From Echeneis naucrates (taxonomy: Eukaryota > Chordata > Actinopteri > Carangiformes > Echeneidae): 64,000 nt of DNA. The notes below the pieces were generated by a model. It ran no database searches, had not been told where the DNA came from, and was given only the letters and a program-made list of their open reading frames with translations. Position numbers and translations under genes: made by a program. Shown piece after piece: positions 54,386-64,000 of this stretch; within the stretch, counting starts at the first letter, position 1; the number at the start of each line of letters is the position of its first letter. The stretch is from positions 539,263-603,262 of the forward strand of contig NC_042533.1 of NCBI RefSeq assembly GCF_900963305.1, given 5' to 3'.

Positions 54386-54630
54386 GTGATGAGATCAGAT
54401 CACGGTTAAACACAGTGAACAGTCCTGGTTCATTTAACACCTCCAGTGTTCAGGGAACATCACCACCTCCTCTCAACAACACGGCGGTCAGCAGACGGAC
54501 AGGTTCTGTTTAACAATTATGATCTGAGCAAATGATAAAACTTCATTAATGTTCTTGTTTTATTTACCTTTTTTTATTCGTCTGCCTAAATCATAAACTG
54601 ATTAATGAGAGAAATATCGATATTTTTTTA

Positions 54631-54751
54631 GAAGAAGAAGAAGAAGAAGAAGAAGAAGAAGAAGAAGAAGAAGAAGAAGAAGAAGAAGAAGAAGAAGAAG
54701 AAGAAGAAGAAGAAGAAGAAGAAGAAGAAGAAGAAGAAGAAGAAGAAGAAG
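54631..54751. repeat. (GAA)n trinucleotide repeat, about 40 units
   Basis: About 120 bases of uninterrupted GAA, then GATGATGAAG. Long GAA tracts form triplex or sticky DNA, and their length in an assembly is often unreliable. Confidence 0.95.
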
Positions 54752-55120
54752 ATGATGAAGATTATATTCAGCTGCGATCTGAAGCAGGAGACGAGTCGAA
54801 GGTTCTGTGAGTGAAATTTATTTATTTAATGAAAAAGCTGTGGATAATCCGGTGACTTTGTTTAGTTCAAGATGTTCAAAGTTTAAAAAGCAAGTTAAGC
54901 TGCTGGCTCGCTGGCTAAGCTGTTTGATCTGATATCGTCAGGTTTAAAAGTTTAACATTGTGTTTGTTTAACATACAGACGGTTTCAGAGTTACACACAT
55001 TTTGTGATGTATTGTTGAGAAATAGACCCCAAAGTCTCAGCAAAGACACGGAGACCAGAATTACAAAAAAGCTAACTTTTATTATTACGAGATCGACTTC
55101 AGGAAAACAAAGACAGAGTG

Positions 55121-55317
55121 ATTATTGGGCTGATTATTTGGCTGATTATTATTATTGGGCTGATTATTGGGCTGATTATTATTATTGGGCTGATTATTGG
55201 GCTGATTATTATTATTATTGGGCTGATTATTATTATTGGGCTGATTATTGGGCTGATTATTATTATTGGGCTGATTATTGGGCTGATTATTGGGCTGATT
55301 ATTGGGCTGATTATTGA
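55121..55317. repeat. Minisatellite of ATTATTGGGCTG units
   Basis: About 15 copies of a 12-base unit, with extra ATT triplets in many, giving 12-, 18- and 21-base spacings. Confidence 0.92.
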
Positions 55318-55455
55318 TTACAGTAATCGGAGCAGAGGTAATTCTGGACTTCACTAAATGTTTTATTAATCATTTTCTCCTGACGTCGGTTCTTGTTTGG
55401 AGTTTCTACCTTTTAGCCTTTTTAATGAGAATCTCATTGAAACTTCGACTGAAAG

Positions 55456-55918
55456 TTCTGGTCCGTTCTGTTCTGTTCTGGTCTGCTCTGGTCCTGCTCT
55501 GGTCTTGGTCTGGTCTGGTTTGGTCCTGGTTTGGTCCTGGTTTGGTCTCTTCTGGTCCTGGTTTGGTCTGGTTTGGTCCTGGTCTGGGTTTGGTCCTGGT
55601 TTGGTCCTGGTTTGGTCTCTTCTGGTCTTGGTCTGGTCTGGTTTGGTCCTGGTTTGGTCCTGGTTTGGTCTCTTCTGGTCCTGGTTTGGTCCTGGTCTGG
55701 GTTTGGTCCTGGTTTGGTCCTGGTTTGGTCTCTTCTGGTCTTGGTCTGGTCTGGTTTGGTCCTGGTTTGGTCCTGGTTTGGTCTCTTCTGGTCTTGGTCT
55801 GGTCTGGTTTGGTCCTGGTTTGGTCTGGTTTGGTCCTTGGTCTGGTTTGGTCCTTGTCCTGGTCCTGGTTTGGTCCTGTTCTGGTCCTGGTCCTGGTCAG
55901 GTCAGGTCCTGTTCTGGG
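55456..55918. repeat. Minisatellite of TTTGGTCCTGG / TCTGGTC units
   Basis: About 460 bases built from GGTTTGGTCCT, GGTCTGG and GTCTCTTCTGG blocks, arranged in higher-order repeats of roughly 90-110 bases. All three plus-strand frames stay open for long stretches because the repeat lacks stop codons, so these frames are not genes. Confidence 0.92.
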
Positions 55919-56369
55919 CTCAGGGGGTGTCTGAAGTTCCCTCCCTGTCTGTATATAGTTCTGGCTGGTTGGTCCGGGGGGGGGGATCAGTTCGGCTCGA
56001 AGTCCCTGATGGATGCTGGATCTGGGTCACCTAGTTCTACTCCGGCCTCAGTCTGAGTTCAGAAAAATAAAATAATAATTCTGCTGCATAATTTATAAAA
56101 GTCTAATCAATCAGAATCAAATTCAAGTTATCCAGCGTATATAAAAGGATTTAAATATCAGGCGCTACATAATTCCCTATATAACTCTCATATTTAGACC
56201 TGTAATACATCATTTGGACAGTCTTAGTTAATATTAATATTGTTAGTTAATAGTAATATTTAACAATAATTATAGTTTATTATTTGTTAGCATGACAGAA
56301 ACCAAATCAACCAATATTGAATCGTTTTCCAGCCAGATATTCCTTTTGGAAATTCAGAACTAATTATTA

Positions 56370-56425
56370 TTCATTCATTCATTGATCTTGTACCGCTTAT
56401 CCGTTTCCGGGTCGCGGAGGTTATA
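56370..56425 (+). repeat. Dispersed repeat scrap (TTGTACCGCTTATCCG motif)
   Basis: CATTGATCTTGTACCGCTTA followed by TCCGTTTCCGGGTCGCGG resembles a short element found very commonly in teleost intergenic DNA. Only about 55 bases are present. Confidence 0.5.
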
Positions 56426-57325
56426 TGATTAAATTCTTTAAAAAGAAATACGTGAGCAAAGAAAGAATAAAATTCAAACACAAACAGGGTTTACCAAAAT
56501 GTTTAATGCTTTTTGAATTTCTGTGGACTTTCAAAGCTTTTCAAATATAACAAAAAAAATAAATCAAAATTTTCAGACATTTTAACATCAAATATTTTTA
56601 TCCCATTAAAGTTTACAACTTGTTTTATTAGAATTTAAAACAAAAACAGGGAAACGTCCTCCATTACATTCAGACCAGTTTCACTTTCTGTGTTAAATTT
56701 AGACATTCTATGAACAAGTTTACAAAAATCTGGACTTTTTCTGAAACCTATCTTCTTTTATGAACGTATTTAAATGAAATAGTTACAGTAAGTCTGAATA
56801 GAGGTCCAAATATTACCCAGCATTTAAACAGTATGTATTAATTATCATATAAAAAAGAGTAACATCAATATTTACATACAGCAATATGTGTAACTTCTTA
56901 AATAAACAGCTTATACGGATGAGTGAGTGACAACATACATTAATAATAAAGGCTATAAAAATAGATGGCTCTTTCCTTCCCTGTCAGTCAGTTTATACTC
57001 GTAAGGATTGTAATTGTTTTTAAAGTCAAATGTTTTTAATCACTTTATCACCAACAACCTGAGATGAACCTGTTTCATTTCAATGAATTCTGAAGGCCTC
57101 TAAAAAGACCCAATTCCTCATTGAAATTAAATTCAAGTTCTCTGTTTTTATAGCAAATAGTATTTCATTTAATATCAGTTTAATTCATGTCTGGTAATTG
57201 ATCCATTAATATCACTGAATATTTATTATCTCTTCATTACAGTGCAAAATAAAATAAAAGCAATAAAGTCCCCAAAAGTTGATAAAACTGATTCAGATGT
57301 GACATTGAGCCCCATCGGGACGTTC

Positions 57326-57331
<6 letters not shown>

Positions 57332-57356
<25 letters not shown>

Positions 57357-57357
57357 A
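57332..57357. repeat. Poly-A run
   Basis: About 25 A in a row, in intergenic DNA downstream of ptprb. Confidence 0.9.
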
Positions 57358-57655
57358 GGCTTTAGAGCTGACTAAAACTTTTTTAGTTTTGTTGAGAGAT
57401 TTAGTTAGAAAAGTCACCAACAGGCCAAAAATATGAAAACAAACAGCTAATAAACAAGTTTCCTTGTAAATTAACAAACAGCGTTTTACTGGATTCATTT
57501 TTAAAACTCCAATTCGTGTCACATTATTAACATCCATAAACTCTGAACACTGACGGAGGTCGACGAGTTGATGGGAAACAGGAAACATTGACTGAAAATC
57601 AGTTTCGCTGGTGAAATGTCAACCAGCGTGGCGTCATATCATTTTAGTTTGTGTG

Positions 57656-57661
57656 TTTATT
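57656..57661 (-). promoter_or_regulatory. Candidate ptprb polyadenylation signal
   Basis: AATAAA on the minus strand about 137 bases after the ptprb stop codon. Confidence 0.45.
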
Positions 57662-57797
57662 TTGTCTTTTACTTGCTGATTTTCCCTGTTTTGTCCGGAG
57701 TGTAGCTCACATTCAGCGCTGACTCAGATCATTTCAGTTAAAAGTGAGTCAGCACAAAAGATTCTTCTTTCTCCATCAGATGGACTTGGTCGTCGGT

Positions 57798-64000
<6,203 letters not shown>

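Larger units (their letters stand above)
50382..57650. other. kcnmb4 3' region and spacer to ptprb
   Basis: The proximal part is probably kcnmb4 3' UTR: candidate AATAAA signals at about 51684 and 53743 cannot be ranked. Beyond about 54600 come three tandem arrays and an AT-rich stretch with a poly-A run at 57332-57357. No further gene recognised; open frames over the arrays are repeat artefacts. Confidence 0.55.

Noticed and set aside
55085-55354. Asn/Gln/Pro-repeat frame on the minus strand and Tyr/Trp/Ala/Asp frame on the plus strand
   Set aside because: Both are translations of the 12-base ATTATTGGGCTG array.
55314-56056. Three overlapping plus-strand frames of 167-219 codons rich in Trp, Ser, Phe, Gly and Leu
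   Set aside because: They cover the TTTGGTCCTGG minisatellite, whose unit happens to lack stop codons in all plus frames.

Overview
The window reads as nuclear DNA of a ray-finned (teleost-type) fish. The grounds are an intronless Kv1.5 channel gene, a replication-dependent histone cluster, the neighbouring pair kcnmb4 and ptprb with vertebrate intron-exon structure, non-LTR retroelement fragments of a kind common in teleosts, and abundant CA/TG microsatellites. It is a draft assembly with one 100-N gap at 40462-40561. Species and chromosome cannot be read from the sequence.

Layout. 1-5060 is intergenic. 5065-5677 is a purine-only GA-rich tract directly upstream of kcna5 (5922-7621, +), which carries a one-base deletion in its T1 domain. 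7690-23220 is about 15 kb with no recognisable gene. 23220-39640 is a histone cluster in the order H2B(+), H4(+), H1 fragment(-), H1(+), H4(+), H3.2(-), H2B(+), H4(-), H2A(-). Every member, including the H1 fragment, keeps a histone 3' stem-loop, although the one behind the second H2B has lost two bases. The cluster grew by a direct duplication of the H2B unit (about 0.9 kb) and an inverted duplication of an H4 unit (about 0.77 kb). LINE pieces and a worn piggyBac-like DNA transposon lie between the genes. 40649-50381 is kcnmb4 (+, four exons), the BK-channel beta4 subunit. 50382-57650 is a repeat-rich spacer with three adjacent tandem arrays. 57798-64000 holds the 3' half of ptprb (-, 17 exons visible, running off the right edge): last FN3 segment, transmembrane helix and the single phosphatase domain.

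Function. Two potassium-channel genes (a Kv1 pore subunit and a BK auxiliary subunit) flank a DNA-replication-coupled histone cluster. Nothing suggests that the three groups work together, and the arrangement looks like plain synteny. The histone genes form an S-phase set with CCAAT/TATA/octamer-type promoters and stem-loop 3' ends.

The most striking point is small indels in otherwise pristine genes. kcna5, one H4 and the H2A each lack one base, a second H4 has a compensated pair of 2-base indels that swaps residues 51-58, and one H2B has a clipped stem-loop. Either several cluster members are decaying or, more likely, the consensus has uncorrected base-deletion errors. I found no convincing novel system. 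The unusual items are listed as findings with that caveat.
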